A stretch of DNA of 64,000 nt, taken from positions 1-64,000 of the forward strand of contig NZ_JAKGCR010000006.1 of the NCBI RefSeq assembly GCF_022668875.1. The letters are read 5' to 3'. A model generated the notes under the pieces. It searched no databases. It worked only from the letters and a program-made list of their open reading frames with translations, and had not been told where the DNA came from. The stretch's first letter is position 1. Each line of letters begins with the position of its first letter. Shown here piece after piece: positions 34,140 through 42,048 of the stretch. The stretch is from Domibacillus sp. PGB-M46 (GTDB taxonomy: Bacteria > Bacillota > Bacilli > Bacillales > Domibacillaceae). A program made the translations under genes and the position numbers.

Positions 34140-35222
34140 ATGGCGGTAGTAAGTCGGGGTCTTTTTTCATTTTTACTGCTGTTTACGTTTTGGACGGCAG
34201 ATGGAGCCGTCACGAGGGCAGAGCAGACAGAGACAGAGCTGCTGCAATCGGCTGGCTTTTTAAAAGCAGAAGAAAAACGTGAACGTGTTTTTGTTGTACC
34301 CGGCGGACAGTCGGTTGGTGTACAGCTTGAAACAAAAGGGCTTTATGTAGTCGGCTTTCATTTTATCCAAACAGATACAAACCGTATTTCTCCAGGTGAA
34401 GAAGCAGGTCTCCTGCCAGGTGATGTCATTACACGTATAAATGGCCACAAAGTAACAGAACCTCAAGCCATTCGGCCGTATGTGCAAAAAGCGGCTGATG
34501 GAAAAACCTCCGTAAAGCTCACAGTGTTACGCGGCAAGAAAACGCTGAGTCTTTCAGTAAAACCGATCAAGGATGCAGAAACAAAAAGTTCAAAGTTGGG
34601 CTTATACATTAAAAATAAAACCGCAGGTATTGGGACATTGACGTTTTATGAACCAAAATCGAAAAAATTTGGCGCACTTGGCCACGTCATCAGCGACGTG
34701 CAGTCAGGAAAGCCGTTTGCACCTGTTAAAGGCACGCTTTACCCTGCCCGCGTAACTGGAATCAAGCGTGCAACGGAAGGGATTCCGGGAGAGAAAGCGG
34801 CTGAGATTCCTACAGAAGAGAGATGGGGAACGGTCACATCTAATACGCCATTCGGCTTGTTTGGACAGCTGGATCGCGAACTGAGTAGAACAAAGTTGTA
34901 TCCGGCGGCGCATCCGGATGAAGTAAAAGAAGGACCAGCGCAAATTTGGACGGTGACAAAGGACAATAAAATCGAAACATTCGATATTTCCATTGTTCGC
35001 ACGGTTGAGCAGTCAAAGCCAGCCATTAAAGGCATGATTATTAAAATGACCGATCCCCGCTTAATTGAAAAAACAGGCGGTATCGTTCAAGGAATGAGCG
35101 GCAGCCCTATCTTACAAAATGGCCGGGTGGTTGGAGCTGTTACGCACGTTTTTGTGAACGATCCACTTTCCGGATACGGTGTCCATATTGACTGGATGCT
35201 AAAAGATGCCGGAGTATTGTAG
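34140..35222 (+). CDS. spoIVB: SpoIVB signalling serine peptidase (S55), short N-terminus
   Basis: 360 residues against about 425 in B. subtilis. Forespore-made protease that crosses to the intermembrane space and triggers pro-sigma-K processing by cleaving SpoIVFA. It has a hydrophobic N-terminal leader (SFLLLFTFWTADGA), a PDZ domain (about 45-130, PGGQSVGVQL, SPGEEAGLLPGDVIT) and an S55 domain with catalytic His182 (GALGHVISD) and Ser322 (VQGMSGSPILQNG). All of the missing length lies between the leader and the PDZ domain. ATG follows AAAAGGAGGG. A terminator overlaps the stop. Confidence 0.93.
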   Translation: MAVVSRGLFSFLLLFTFWTADGAVTRAEQTETELLQSAGFLKAEEKRERVFVVPGGQSVGVQLETKGLYVVGFHFIQTDTNRISPGEEAGLLPGDVITRINGHKVTEPQAIRPYVQKAADGKTSVKLTVLRGKKTLSLSVKPIKDAETKSSKLGLYIKNKTAGIGTLTFYEPKSKKFGALGHVISDVQSGKPFAPVKGTLYPARVTGIKRATEGIPGEKAAEIPTEERWGTVTSNTPFGLFGQLDRELSRTKLYPAAHPDEVKEGPAQIWTVTKDNKIETFDISIVRTVEQSKPAIKGMIIKMTDPRLIEKTGGIVQGMSGSPILQNGRVVGAVTHVFVNDPLSGYGVHIDWMLKDAGVL

Positions 35223-35244
35223 AGCGCAGCTGCGCTCTTTTTTT
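35221..35244 (+). terminator. Rho-independent terminator after spoIVB
   Basis: AGAGCGCA pairs with TGCGCTCT and runs into seven T; the stem begins within the spoIVB stop codon. Confidence 0.92.
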
Positions 35245-35266
35245 AGCGAAATTTTTCTGGAAAGAA

Positions 35267-35345
35267 AGTCGAAAAATGACAGAAAACGGTGTAAAATAAA
35301 TATTTTGAATTTTTTAAAGGAATCCATTTCGCTTTGTCGAAAAAA
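35267..35345 (+). promoter_or_regulatory. spo0A upstream control region with 0A boxes and sigma-H-like promoter
   Basis: TGTCGAA at 35335-35341 matches the Spo0A-P binding core; AGTCGAA at 35267-35273 is a near match. AAAGGAATC (35316-35324) resembles a sigma-H -35, followed after 13 bp by CGAAAAA as a weak -10. B. subtilis spo0A likewise has a sigma-H promoter and 0A boxes. The assignment is by pattern only. Confidence 0.5.
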
Positions 35346-35406
35346 CCTTTAGAATAACCTTATGGATGGAGCATCGCCTTAAGGGTAGAAGTGAGGAGGA
35401 AATGAT

Positions 35407-36183
35407 TTGAGTAAAATAAAGGTAGCAATTGCGGACGATAACCGGCAGCTCGTACAGCTGCTTGAAGAAGTGATAACAAGCCAGGAAGATATGACAGTTG
35501 CAGGAACGGCATTTAATGGGCAGGAGTGCCTCGGCATGCTGCCGGAAATAGAAGCAGATGTGTTAATTTTAGATATTATTATGCCGCATATGGATGGGCT
35601 GGCTGTACTTGAGCGTCTCCGGGCAAGCGGCCAGAAGCAGCCTCATGTGATTATGCTGACCGCATTCGGCCAGGAAGATGTAACGAAAAAAGCGGTTGAT
35701 CTGGGGGCTTCCTATTTTATGCTGAAGCCATTTGACATGGAAAGTTTAATTAGTCAAATCCGCCAGGTGGCCGGTGCGGAACAGCCGATGCGACATGTAG
35801 AACGAAAAGAAGAGCCGAAAAAGCAAAAGAAAAATATTGACGCCAGCATTACGGCAGTGATTCACGAAATCGGTGTACCGGCGCATATAAAAGGCTATTT
35901 GTATTTGCGCGAAGCAATTACAATGGTATTTAATGACATTGAACTGCTTGGCTCAATCACAAAAGTACTTTATCCAGAAATTGCCCGGAAATACAACACA
36001 ACACCAAGCCGGGTGGAACGGGCGATCCGGCATGCGATCGAAGTGGCTTGGAGCCGAGGCAATATGGAATCTATTGCGGCATTGTTCGGGTATACAGTAT
36101 CTGTATCCAAGGCCAAACCGACAAATTCAGAATTCATCGCCATGGTGGCGGATAAGCTCCGTATCGAATACATGGCTTCTTGA
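35407..36183 (+). CDS. spo0A: Spo0A, master response regulator of sporulation
   Basis: 258 residues. The receiver domain (1-120) has acidic pocket ADD (10-11), phosphoacceptor Asp56 in LILDIIMP, Thr in VIMLTAFGQ and Lys in [10 protein letters not shown] charged linker precedes the DNA-binding effector domain (about 140-258), which contains the Spo0A-specific [19 protein letters not shown] and [19 protein letters not shown]. All key residues are intact. The start is TTG 35407 after GTGAGGAGG. Monocistronic, downstream of spoIVB as in most endospore formers. Confidence 0.97.
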   Translation: MSKIKVAIADDNRQLVQLLEEVITSQEDMTVAGTAFNGQECLGMLPEIEADVLILDIIMPHMDGLAVLERLRASGQKQPHVIMLTAFGQEDVTKKAVDLGASYFMLKPFDMESLISQIRQVAGAEQPMRHVERKEEPKKQKKNIDASITAVIHEIGVPAHIKGYLYLREAITMVFNDIELLGSITKVLYPEIARKYNTTPSRVERAIRHAIEVAWSRGNMESIAALFGYTVSVSKAKPTNSEFIAMVADKLRIEYMAS

Positions 36184-36278
36184 AAGCCGAAATAATATTG
36201 CTTTACACGTTAAGATACAATGATTACAGATAGGCTTCCGATGCAGGCCGATAAGGGCGAAAACGGCTTTCCAGCTAT

Positions 36279-36316
36279 AAAAGCGTACCTCTGCCATAAA
36301 AAGAGGGCGCTTTTTT
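36279..36316 (+). terminator. Rho-independent terminator after spo0A
   Basis: AAAAGCG-ACCTCT pairs with AGAGGG-CGCTTTTTT with a small internal mismatch. The region from the spo0A stop to 36494 otherwise shows no gene that I can support. Confidence 0.72.
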
Positions 36317-36494
36317 GTGCTGCCCAACCGATTTTCAAGCTGACAAATCGCGAGTCAAAGAGCTGAATAAGCAAAAAATTACACGGGTTTTGAAGCTGAT
36401 GGGTATGAGTTCAAATTTAAAACATAAATTTAGGGTAAAGCAAGGTTCGCAAAACCGAGGTAAAATATCAGGACCGAAAGAAGGCGAAAAAATC

Positions 36495-36719
36495 ATGCTG
36501 AAAAAAGTATACTGGTCTAAACTAAACGACTCGCATGATAAAATAACAGCAAAAGCGGGCTTTAGAAAAGAAAGCAACAAGCTGTATGAGCCTTATGAAC
36601 TTTATCTTGAAACATGGGAAAAAGAAGAGAGCGGCTGGGTGTATAAAGGCAGCCAGCCGGAGCAAAGACAGCAGCAATTAGAGGCGCACCCGGCGATAGA
36701 ACCACTTTTAAAGAGCTGA
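36495..36719 (+). CDS. Small hypothetical protein
   Basis: Unrecognised 74-residue, lysine/glutamate-rich soluble protein (MLKKVYWSKLNDSHDKITAKAG, PYELYLETWEKEESGWVYKG). A longer frame from 36315 exists but its first 60 codons overlap the spo0A terminator and look non-coding; ATG 36495 is about 11 nt after AGAAGG. A hairpin terminator 25 nt after the stop supports a real transcription unit. No signal peptide, membrane segment or known motif. It lies in a variable stretch between spo0A and yqzF. Confidence 0.5.
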   Translation: MLKKVYWSKLNDSHDKITAKAGFRKESNKLYEPYELYLETWEKEESGWVYKGSQPEQRQQQLEAHPAIEPLLKS

Positions 36720-36743
36720 TACGGTAAATAAGTAATGCCAAAT

Positions 36744-36770
36744 GAGCGCCGCGAGAAGGTGCTTTTTTCT
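36744..36770 (+). terminator. Rho-independent terminator after small hypothetical gene
   Basis: AGCGCC pairs with GGTGCT (one G-U) around GCGAGAA and is followed by six T. The hydrophobic plus-strand frame starting at 36735 covers this hairpin and is not considered a gene. Confidence 0.7.
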
Positions 36771-36880
36771 TTTTTACTTATTATCTGCTTCCTCGTTTCC
36801 ATCATCCTCTTCTATATTAAAAGGCCCCCATCTGGCGCACAAAATCACAATATATTGAAAATCTCGGCGTTTGCTATTTG

Positions 36881-37474
36881 TTACGTTGGCCGGGTTTCCT
36901 GCGGTTTAGCCATAACATTGTTTTCTGAGAGCATCCTAATCAAATCATTGCAGTCGATTAGTTTTACGTTCAGTTTCTCTGCACAATGATACGCATTTTT
37001 AGTAAATGTATGATTGGTGACGGCCCAAACTTCATTTGTTTTATAGTACGCTTTGCTGGAGCTCGCTTCTTGCACGGCTTTGACACCGGCTGAGCCAATG
37101 TGTCGTTTTGCCTGCACAGCGATACTGTAGTTTCCCCTGTGTAAAATAAAATCAGTCCCATAATCACCTGATTTCGGCGTATACTCAATGGCGTATCCAC
37201 TGCTTTCAAACAAGGCACCCACATATTTTTTAAATTGAACGCTATCCATACTGTTAAGTTCATTTAATCCTGATTGAAGGAATTGTTGTTTTTCTTTATC
37301 TTTTGTATACCAGCGCAGCAAAAAATACGGGATCGCTAACAGGGCGACGAGTATTGTATAGCCAATGAACACTTCGATATGCTGCAGCATAACAATCAAA
37401 ACGACAGTATACAGCATGTAGATCAGTATTTTATCGCTGCTAATCCCAAGTCCTTTATGGCCCCTTCCTGACAT
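36881..37474 (-). CDS. Membrane-anchored Mrr-like restriction endonuclease domain protein
   Basis: 197 residues from ATG 37474, which lies 8 nt after AAAGGAG. Two membrane helices (about 15-36 and 38-58) are followed by a PD-(D/E)XK nuclease domain of the Mrr_cat type: LNSMDSVQFKKYVGALFESSGYAIEYTPKSGDYGTDFIL and IAVQAKRH provide the catalytic Asp and the Q-x-K pair, with AYYKTNEVWAVTNHTFTKNA after it. The family cuts DNA, often modified DNA, but some membrane-bound members have no proven restriction role. No methyltransferase gene is beside it. The 28 codons upstream of ATG 37474 are excluded because they contain a terminator-like hairpin. Confidence 0.75.
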   Translation of the reverse strand: MSGRGHKGLGISSDKILIYMLYTVVLIVMLQHIEVFIGYTILVALLAIPYFLLRWYTKDKEKQQFLQSGLNELNSMDSVQFKKYVGALFESSGYAIEYTPKSGDYGTDFILHRGNYSIAVQAKRHIGSAGVKAVQEASSSKAYYKTNEVWAVTNHTFTKNAYHCAEKLNVKLIDCNDLIRMLSENNVMAKPQETRPT

Positions 37475-37540
37475 CGTCCCAGCTCCTTTAAACCTGTTTT
37501 TTTTATTTTTGACGACGAAAGCGAGAACTATCCAAAAAAA

Positions 37541-37568
37541 CAAAATAAAAACGCTCATTCAAGAGCGT
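37541..37568 (-). terminator. Terminator-like hairpin upstream of the Mrr-like gene
   Basis: Read on the minus strand, ACGCTC-TTGAAT-GAGCGT is followed by TTTTATTTTG. It lies about 70 nt upstream of the nuclease start on the same strand with no minus-strand gene before it, so it may be a relic or an attenuator. Confidence 0.5.
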
Positions 37569-37772
37569 GGACCGGGGAATTTTTTAATCATGATCTTTTT
37601 TATGGCAAAAAAGCTTTAAAGGAAAGAACTTTGCCTATTAAGTTAAAGCGGGAAAAGGAAGATCGGCAGATGATTAAAAAGATAAATTAACTCTTGGGGA
37701 AACTTTTTCCAACACCCTGTAAATACGCTCCAGTTTTATGGTAAAGTTGTTATACAGATTGGAGCTGGGAAA

Positions 37773-38291
37773 ATGAAGAAGATCATCGGATGGACCATCG
37801 TTGTTTGTATCACCCTTCTCATTGCCGGGCTGGGGACTTATGTATTAATAGAAATGAATAAAACGAATGCAACTCAACAAGAAAAGCTGAATGGCGGGAA
37901 CGATGAGAAAATTGACGGTGTACAAAATACAACCCATTTAAAAAAGGGTGACGATGAAGAAAAAGTTATTTCTGTTATGCATAAAATGACGCATCAAAAA
38001 GTAGCAGCTAATGAGAAATGGGGAGCCGTGCCCATGACACCTTCTACTATCGGGGAAGTTATTTCAATTGTAGAAAAAGAGGATTATAAAGAAAAGAAGC
38101 CTCTTCTGGACATGCTTAAAAAATGGCAGGCGGGCAATTTCACAGAAATTGACCAGGATCATAATTATTTATGGACACTTCAAGATGGAACAGAAGGCAA
38201 AGCGTACGGAATCATGAGCCCTGTTCAGGAAGAGCAATTTGTTCATCAAAACTTTAACGAGACTGTGGCAAAAGAGCTTGGTTACCTATAG
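37773..38291 (+). CDS. Exported or membrane-anchored protein, possibly DUF6241
   Basis: 172 residues. An N-terminal hydrophobic helix (about 5-27, IIGWTIVVCITLLIAGLGTYVL) acts as signal anchor. A polar Asn/Asp-rich linker follows, then a domain of about 110 residues with VISVMHKMTHQKVAANEKWGAVPMT and a Trp/His-rich middle (LKKWQAGNFTEIDQDHNYLW). This resembles the small Bacillaceae family DUF6241, by memory only; the function is unknown. ATG follows GGAGCTGGGAAA. It has its own terminator. Confidence 0.65.
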   Translation: MKKIIGWTIVVCITLLIAGLGTYVLIEMNKTNATQQEKLNGGNDEKIDGVQNTTHLKKGDDEEKVISVMHKMTHQKVAANEKWGAVPMTPSTIGEVISIVEKEDYKEKKPLLDMLKKWQAGNFTEIDQDHNYLWTLQDGTEGKAYGIMSPVQEEQFVHQNFNETVAKELGYL

Positions 38292-38301
38292 GAATGTCTA
38301 C

Positions 38302-38338
38302 AAAAAAGCGTTCACTTTGTTTAAAGAGGCGCTTTTTT
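38302..38338 (+). terminator. Rho-independent terminator after the anchored-protein gene
   Basis: AAAAAAGCG pairs with CGCTTTTTT over a 19-nt loop with weak inner pairs. Confidence 0.75.
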
Positions 38339-38774
38339 CGCTATAGGAGAGCTTGGTTTATACATATTTCATACTGTGCAAAATTCATAATAAAAATACT
38401 TATATAAAAAAGATAGTACGGCCGGCAGGAAAAACGTTAAAGGAGACAAAGCATAAGCGGAAGAAGCCTCTCTTTCATATGAAAGGTTTAAAATGAGTGC
38501 ATGATGGAAACAGTAATATATGGAGCTTTCGGTCAAATAACGTCAAGCAAGCCGGTACGCAGTACAAGCCGCTCTGATGGATTAAAACGACCAAAGCTGG
38601 CAAATGCCTTTGGGGAGGCATGAAGCTTCACTTATTTTTTCTCCATTCGCTCGTATTAAAGGCTGCAAATTCGGGAACAGCTCCGGCTTGTTTGGCTGAA
38701 ATGAAATTCTGCCAATAAAACTGACGCTGACCGTTAGACCCTCCAGTATCTTTCAAAAGGGGTTATGCAGCCGA
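38339..38774. other. Intergenic region with a possible 3' gene remnant on the minus strand
   Basis: No intact gene. On the minus strand 38628-38754 encodes a 42-residue frame (start TTG), with good-looking protein sequence (GQRQFYWQNFISAKQAGAVP, EFAAFNTSEWRK) ending at a TGA. A stop lies just upstream of it, so it may be the last part of a lost gene. The rest is AT-rich and unassigned. Confidence 0.35.
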
Positions 38775-39083
38775 ATGACAGAAGACGAACGCAAAATCAT
38801 CACATATGTAAGAGAAGTCAGCACAGCTCAATTAGTTCAAGAGCTGTCTGACGGAAAAGTATTAGGAACGGACCTGAGGGCGATTGGAAAGCTGCGGTTG
38901 TACCGCTTGCCTGAAGAAGTAAAAAACGTTCTGTTATACTGTGCAAAATGTAAAATGAGCAAACAAACAAATTATAAGGACGTTTATAAAATAGCCGCCC
39001 GCTGGAACAGGCTCCGTGTTCAAACAGCAGAAGAAGCGTTCGAATTAGCGAAGCAGGAGGGTTGTTTTCAACAACAGAGGTAA
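38775..39083 (+). CDS. Small DnaD/DnaB C-terminal domain-like protein
   Basis: 102 residues. The C-terminal half (VLLYCAKCKMSKQT, YKIAARWNRLRVQTAEEAFELAKQEG) resembles the DnaD/DnaB_2 domain of primosome proteins, especially its closing helix pattern W-x3-x-V-x-T-x-EEA-x3-A. The N-terminal winged-helix part found in DnaD is lacking. It could be a fragment of a prophage or chromosomal DnaD-like protein, or a small stand-alone family. ATG 38775 has a distant AGGGG site, so the start is uncertain. A hairpin terminator lies about 90 nt downstream. Confidence 0.5.
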   Translation: MTEDERKIITYVREVSTAQLVQELSDGKVLGTDLRAIGKLRLYRLPEEVKNVLLYCAKCKMSKQTNYKDVYKIAARWNRLRVQTAEEAFELAKQEGCFQQQR

Positions 39084-39174
39084 ATGTCTCCCATTGAAAC
39101 TGCACTCTTTATGAGTGCAGTTTTCTTTGTTTATAGAATGGCTCAGGTAATACGAAGAAAGAATGTGAACAGAC

Positions 39175-39210
39175 AAAAGCAGTCCTCGGGAAGGAGCTGC
39201 TTTTATTTTT
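39175..39210 (+). terminator. Rho-independent terminator downstream of DnaD-like gene
   Basis: AAAAGCAGTCCT pairs with AGGAGCTGCTTTT with one bulge, followed by ATTTTTT. It also overlaps the 3' end of the convergent yqzF gene. Confidence 0.72.
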
Positions 39211-39442
39211 TCTCCTGGAATTTTGCCTGCACCCTGTTGTATTTGCGGTCCCGTCTAAAAATAAATCCGGCAACAAAGCCAAGACCGCCAATAAAAAGAA
39301 GAAAACCGGCCATAAATTGCATCCATAATGCAGGAAAAGGGGGCTGCAAAATGCCAAAAAGCATATCCCGCATCCATTTAATTCCGACGCCGGCCAAAAA
39401 GCCGGGAATGACTAAAATAAGCAGGGCAATAATCCGGATCAT
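39203..39442 (-). CDS. yqzF: YqzF, DUF2627 membrane protein
   Basis: 79 residues with two membrane helices (about 3-20 and 36-57) and the family pattern IPGFLAGVGIKWMRDMLFGIL, FPALWMQFMAGFLLFIGGLGF, FIFRRDRKYNRVQAKF. DUF2627 is of unknown function. In B. subtilis yqzF lies between the spo0A region and bkd, as here. ATG 39442 follows GAAGGGGTTCAT; the upstream in-frame ATGs lack a site. Confidence 0.85.
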   Translation of the reverse strand: MIRIIALLILVIPGFLAGVGIKWMRDMLFGILQPPFPALWMQFMAGFLLFIGGLGFVAGFIFRRDRKYNRVQAKFQEKK

Positions 39443-39610
39443 ATGAACCCCTTCTTTCAAGATTCTTCTTTTCCACATCATAACGCAAACGCTTTATTTG
39501 TCAAGAACAGGATAATGAGTGAAAAAACAAATAAAATTTGGTTTATTACATGACATAGTTTTAAAAACCGTATAAAATGATAAAGGAATTATAAATAAGG
39601 AGCGAAGTAC

Positions 39611-41026
39611 ATGACAATAACCTATGATCTTGTCATTCTAGGCGGAGGAACCGGTGGATACACGGCAGCCATTCGTGCAGCTCAGCTTGGGTTAAAAACA
39701 GCCCTGGTTGAAAAAGGGAAAGTAGGCGGCACTTGCCTGCATAAAGGCTGTATTCCAACAAAAGCGCTGCTGAGAAGTGCAGACGTTCAGCGGACGGTAA
39801 AAGAGGCTGCATCATTTGGTATAGAAGCCGGCAGTCCAGTTGTTCATTTTGAGCGGGTACAGGAAAGAAAAGAAGAAATTGTACATACATTATATAACGG
39901 TGTAAAGTCCCTTTTAAAACGAGGAAAAATTGACGTTTATGAAGGGACGGGGCGCCTGCTGGGTCCATCTTTATTTTCACCGATGGCCGGAACAATATCG
40001 GTTGAAATGAATGATGGAACAGAAAACGCAATGCTTGTACCGCGGAACGTCATTATCGCAACAGGATCGCGTCCAAAGCATCTTCCGGGCCTTCAGCCGG
40101 ATGGCGAAATCGTTTTGTCTTCGGACGAAGCACTTGAGATGAAAGAGATCCCGGCGTCAATTATCATTGTGGGCGGCGGTGTGATTGGAGTGGAATGGGC
40201 ATCTATGCTTGTTGACTTTGGCAGCAGGGTCACCATTCTTGAATACGGAGACCGGATTTTGCCGTCGGAGGACAAAGCCGTTTCGGCCGAAATGGCACGC
40301 CAGCTTTCAAAAAGAGGCGTTCAAGTTATCGTAAATGCAAAAGTGAAAACAGATACGCTGCAAAAAAATTCGGGTACTGTTTCGATTCAAACAGAAGCAG
40401 GCGAAACCTTTTCGGCAGAGAAAGTACTTGTTGCGGCCGGCCGTACAGCAAACACGGAACATCTTGGACTTGAAAACACGGATATTAAGGTTGAAAACGG
40501 CGTGATCCAAGTGAATGAGTGGATGCAGACAAATGAATCGCATATTTATGCGGTGGGTGATGTAACGGGAGGGCTGCAGCTGGCACATGTAGCTTCTTAC
40601 GAAGGAATCACAGCCGTTGAACATATGGCAGGAAAAGCGGCAGACCCCGTTGATTATTCGGCTGTTCCGCGTTGTATTTACTCACATCCAGAAGCGGCCA
40701 GTATCGGCATGACGGAAGAGCAGGCTGCTCTTGAAAAAACAAAAATTAAAACAGGTGTATTTCCATTTCAAGCGAATGGGAAAGCTCTTGTATATGGCGA
40801 AACAGAAGGATTCGTAAAAATAGTGGCAGATGCTAAAACGGATGATATACTAGGAGTTCATGTAATTGGACCGCATGCAACCGAGCTGATTTCAGAAGCT
40901 GCATTGGCCCGGCTGCTCGATGCATCCGGCTGGGAGCTTGGCGCAGCCATTCATCCGCATCCTGCTTTATCGGAAGCGATAGGAGAAGCAGCTTTAATGC
41001 TGGATGGAAAAGCGATTCACTTTTGA
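39611..41026 (+). CDS. lpdV: Dihydrolipoyl dehydrogenase (E3) of branched-chain 2-oxoacid dehydrogenase
   Basis: 471 residues. FAD-binding N-terminus LVILGGGTGGYTAAIRAAQLG, redox disulfide Cys42/Cys47 in GGTCLHKGCIPTK, NAD-binding IIIVGGGVIGVEWASML, and the C-terminal dimerisation domain with catalytic HPHPALSEAIGEA. Re-oxidises the lipoyl group of E2 and makes NADH. First gene of lpdV-bkdAA-bkdAB-bkdB, with AAGGAG 6 nt before the ATG. In B. subtilis ptb, bcd and buk precede lpdV and a sigma-L promoter with BkdR drives the operon; here none of those genes is upstream and I see no -24/-12 element. Confidence 0.94.
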   Translation: MTITYDLVILGGGTGGYTAAIRAAQLGLKTALVEKGKVGGTCLHKGCIPTKALLRSADVQRTVKEAASFGIEAGSPVVHFERVQERKEEIVHTLYNGVKSLLKRGKIDVYEGTGRLLGPSLFSPMAGTISVEMNDGTENAMLVPRNVIIATGSRPKHLPGLQPDGEIVLSSDEALEMKEIPASIIIVGGGVIGVEWASMLVDFGSRVTILEYGDRILPSEDKAVSAEMARQLSKRGVQVIVNAKVKTDTLQKNSGTVSIQTEAGETFSAEKVLVAAGRTANTEHLGLENTDIKVENGVIQVNEWMQTNESHIYAVGDVTGGLQLAHVASYEGITAVEHMAGKAADPVDYSAVPRCIYSHPEAASIGMTEEQAALEKTKIKTGVFPFQANGKALVYGETEGFVKIVADAKTDDILGVHVIGPHATELISEAALARLLDASGWELGAAIHPHPALSEAIGEAALMLDGKAIHF

Positions 41027-41040
41027 AGGGAGCGGAAAAA

Positions 41041-42048
41041 ATGGAATCTAAACATAAACAAGCAGGATTAACCGATCAGGACGTAATCGGCATGTATGAA
41101 ACAATGCTCCTTACACGCCGTCTCGATGAAAGAATGTGGCTTTTAAACCGGTCAGGAAAAATTCCATTTGTCGTATCGGGCCAGGGCCAGGAAGCGGCGC
41201 AGGTCGGTGCTGCTTATGCGTTAAATAGAAAACAGGACTACATATTACCTTATTACCGTGATTACGGGGTCGTACTTGCTTTTGGCATGACGGTTCGCGA
41301 CCTGATGCTTTCCGCTTTTGCGAAAGCGGAAGATCCAAACTCCGGGGGGCGCCAGCTGCCAGGGCACTTCGGACAGCGGAAAAACCGGATTGTGACAGGA
41401 TCATCCCCCGTAACGACCCAGGTGCCGCATGCTGTAGGCATCGCGCTTGCAGCGAAAATGGATCGAAAACCGATCGTTTCATTTGTGACGTTCGGAGAGG
41501 GGTCTTCCAATCAAGGCGATTTCCATGAAGGAGCAAACTTTGCGGGCGTGCACAAGCTGCCGGTTATTTTTATGTGTGAAAACAACCAGTATGCTATTTC
41601 TGTACCGTTAAACAAGCAAATTGCAGCCCGCGTATCAGACCGGGCAGCAGGGTATGGGATGCCGGGCTATACGATTGACGGGAATGATCCGATCGAAGTG
41701 TACAAGTGCGTAAAAGAAGCCGCCGACCGTGCGCGGCGTGGCGAGGGACCGACGTTAATTGAAGCACTCACATACCGGCTGACGCCACACACATCTGATG
41801 ATGATGACCGTTCGTACCGGACAGCAGAAGAAGTGGAAAGCGCGAAAAAAGAAGATCCGCTTCACTCCTTCCGGCTGTACGTAAAAGAAGCAGGTCTTTT
41901 AAGTGACGAGCATGAAGAGCAGCTTGAAAAAGAAATTGCTGCCGTCATTAATGAGGCAACGGAGTATGCGGAAGAAGCACCTTTTGCAAATCCAGAATCG
42001 GTTCTTCAATTTGTTTACGCCGAAGAAGAAAGAGAGGCGGAAAAATAA
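41041..42048 (+). CDS. bkdAA: Branched-chain 2-oxoacid dehydrogenase E1 alpha
   Basis: 335 residues. Thiamine-diphosphate E1 alpha chain with VSGQGQEAAQVGAAYAL, QLPGHFGQRK, the cofactor motif TFGEGSSNQGDFHEGANFA...CENNQYAISVP, and the phosphorylation-loop-like region LIEALTYRLTPHTSDDDDRSYR. Decarboxylates 2-oxoisovalerate, 2-oxoisocaproate and 2-oxo-3-methylvalerate. ATG 41041 follows GGGAGCGGAAAAA; the stop overlaps the bkdAB start (TAATG). Confidence 0.95.
   Translation: MESKHKQAGLTDQDVIGMYETMLLTRRLDERMWLLNRSGKIPFVVSGQGQEAAQVGAAYALNRKQDYILPYYRDYGVVLAFGMTVRDLMLSAFAKAEDPNSGGRQLPGHFGQRKNRIVTGSSPVTTQVPHAVGIALAAKMDRKPIVSFVTFGEGSSNQGDFHEGANFAGVHKLPVIFMCENNQYAISVPLNKQIAARVSDRAAGYGMPGYTIDGNDPIEVYKCVKEAADRARRGEGPTLIEALTYRLTPHTSDDDDRSYRTAEEVESAKKEDPLHSFRLYVKEAGLLSDEHEEQLEKEIAAVINEATEYAEEAPFANPESVLQFVYAEEEREAEK

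Noticed and set aside
36315-36494. Extended start of the small hypothetical gene at 36315
   Set aside because: The extension begins within the spo0A terminator T-run and has no ribosome site; composition looks non-coding.
36735-36989. Plus-strand hydrophobic ORF of 84 codons
   Set aside because: Its start lies in a terminator hairpin and its second half is antisense to the nuclease gene; no ribosome site.
37475-37558. 28-codon N-terminal extension of the Mrr-like nuclease with an extra hydrophobic helix
   Set aside because: It contains a terminator-like hairpin at the would-be start, while ATG 37474 has an ideal AAAGGAG.
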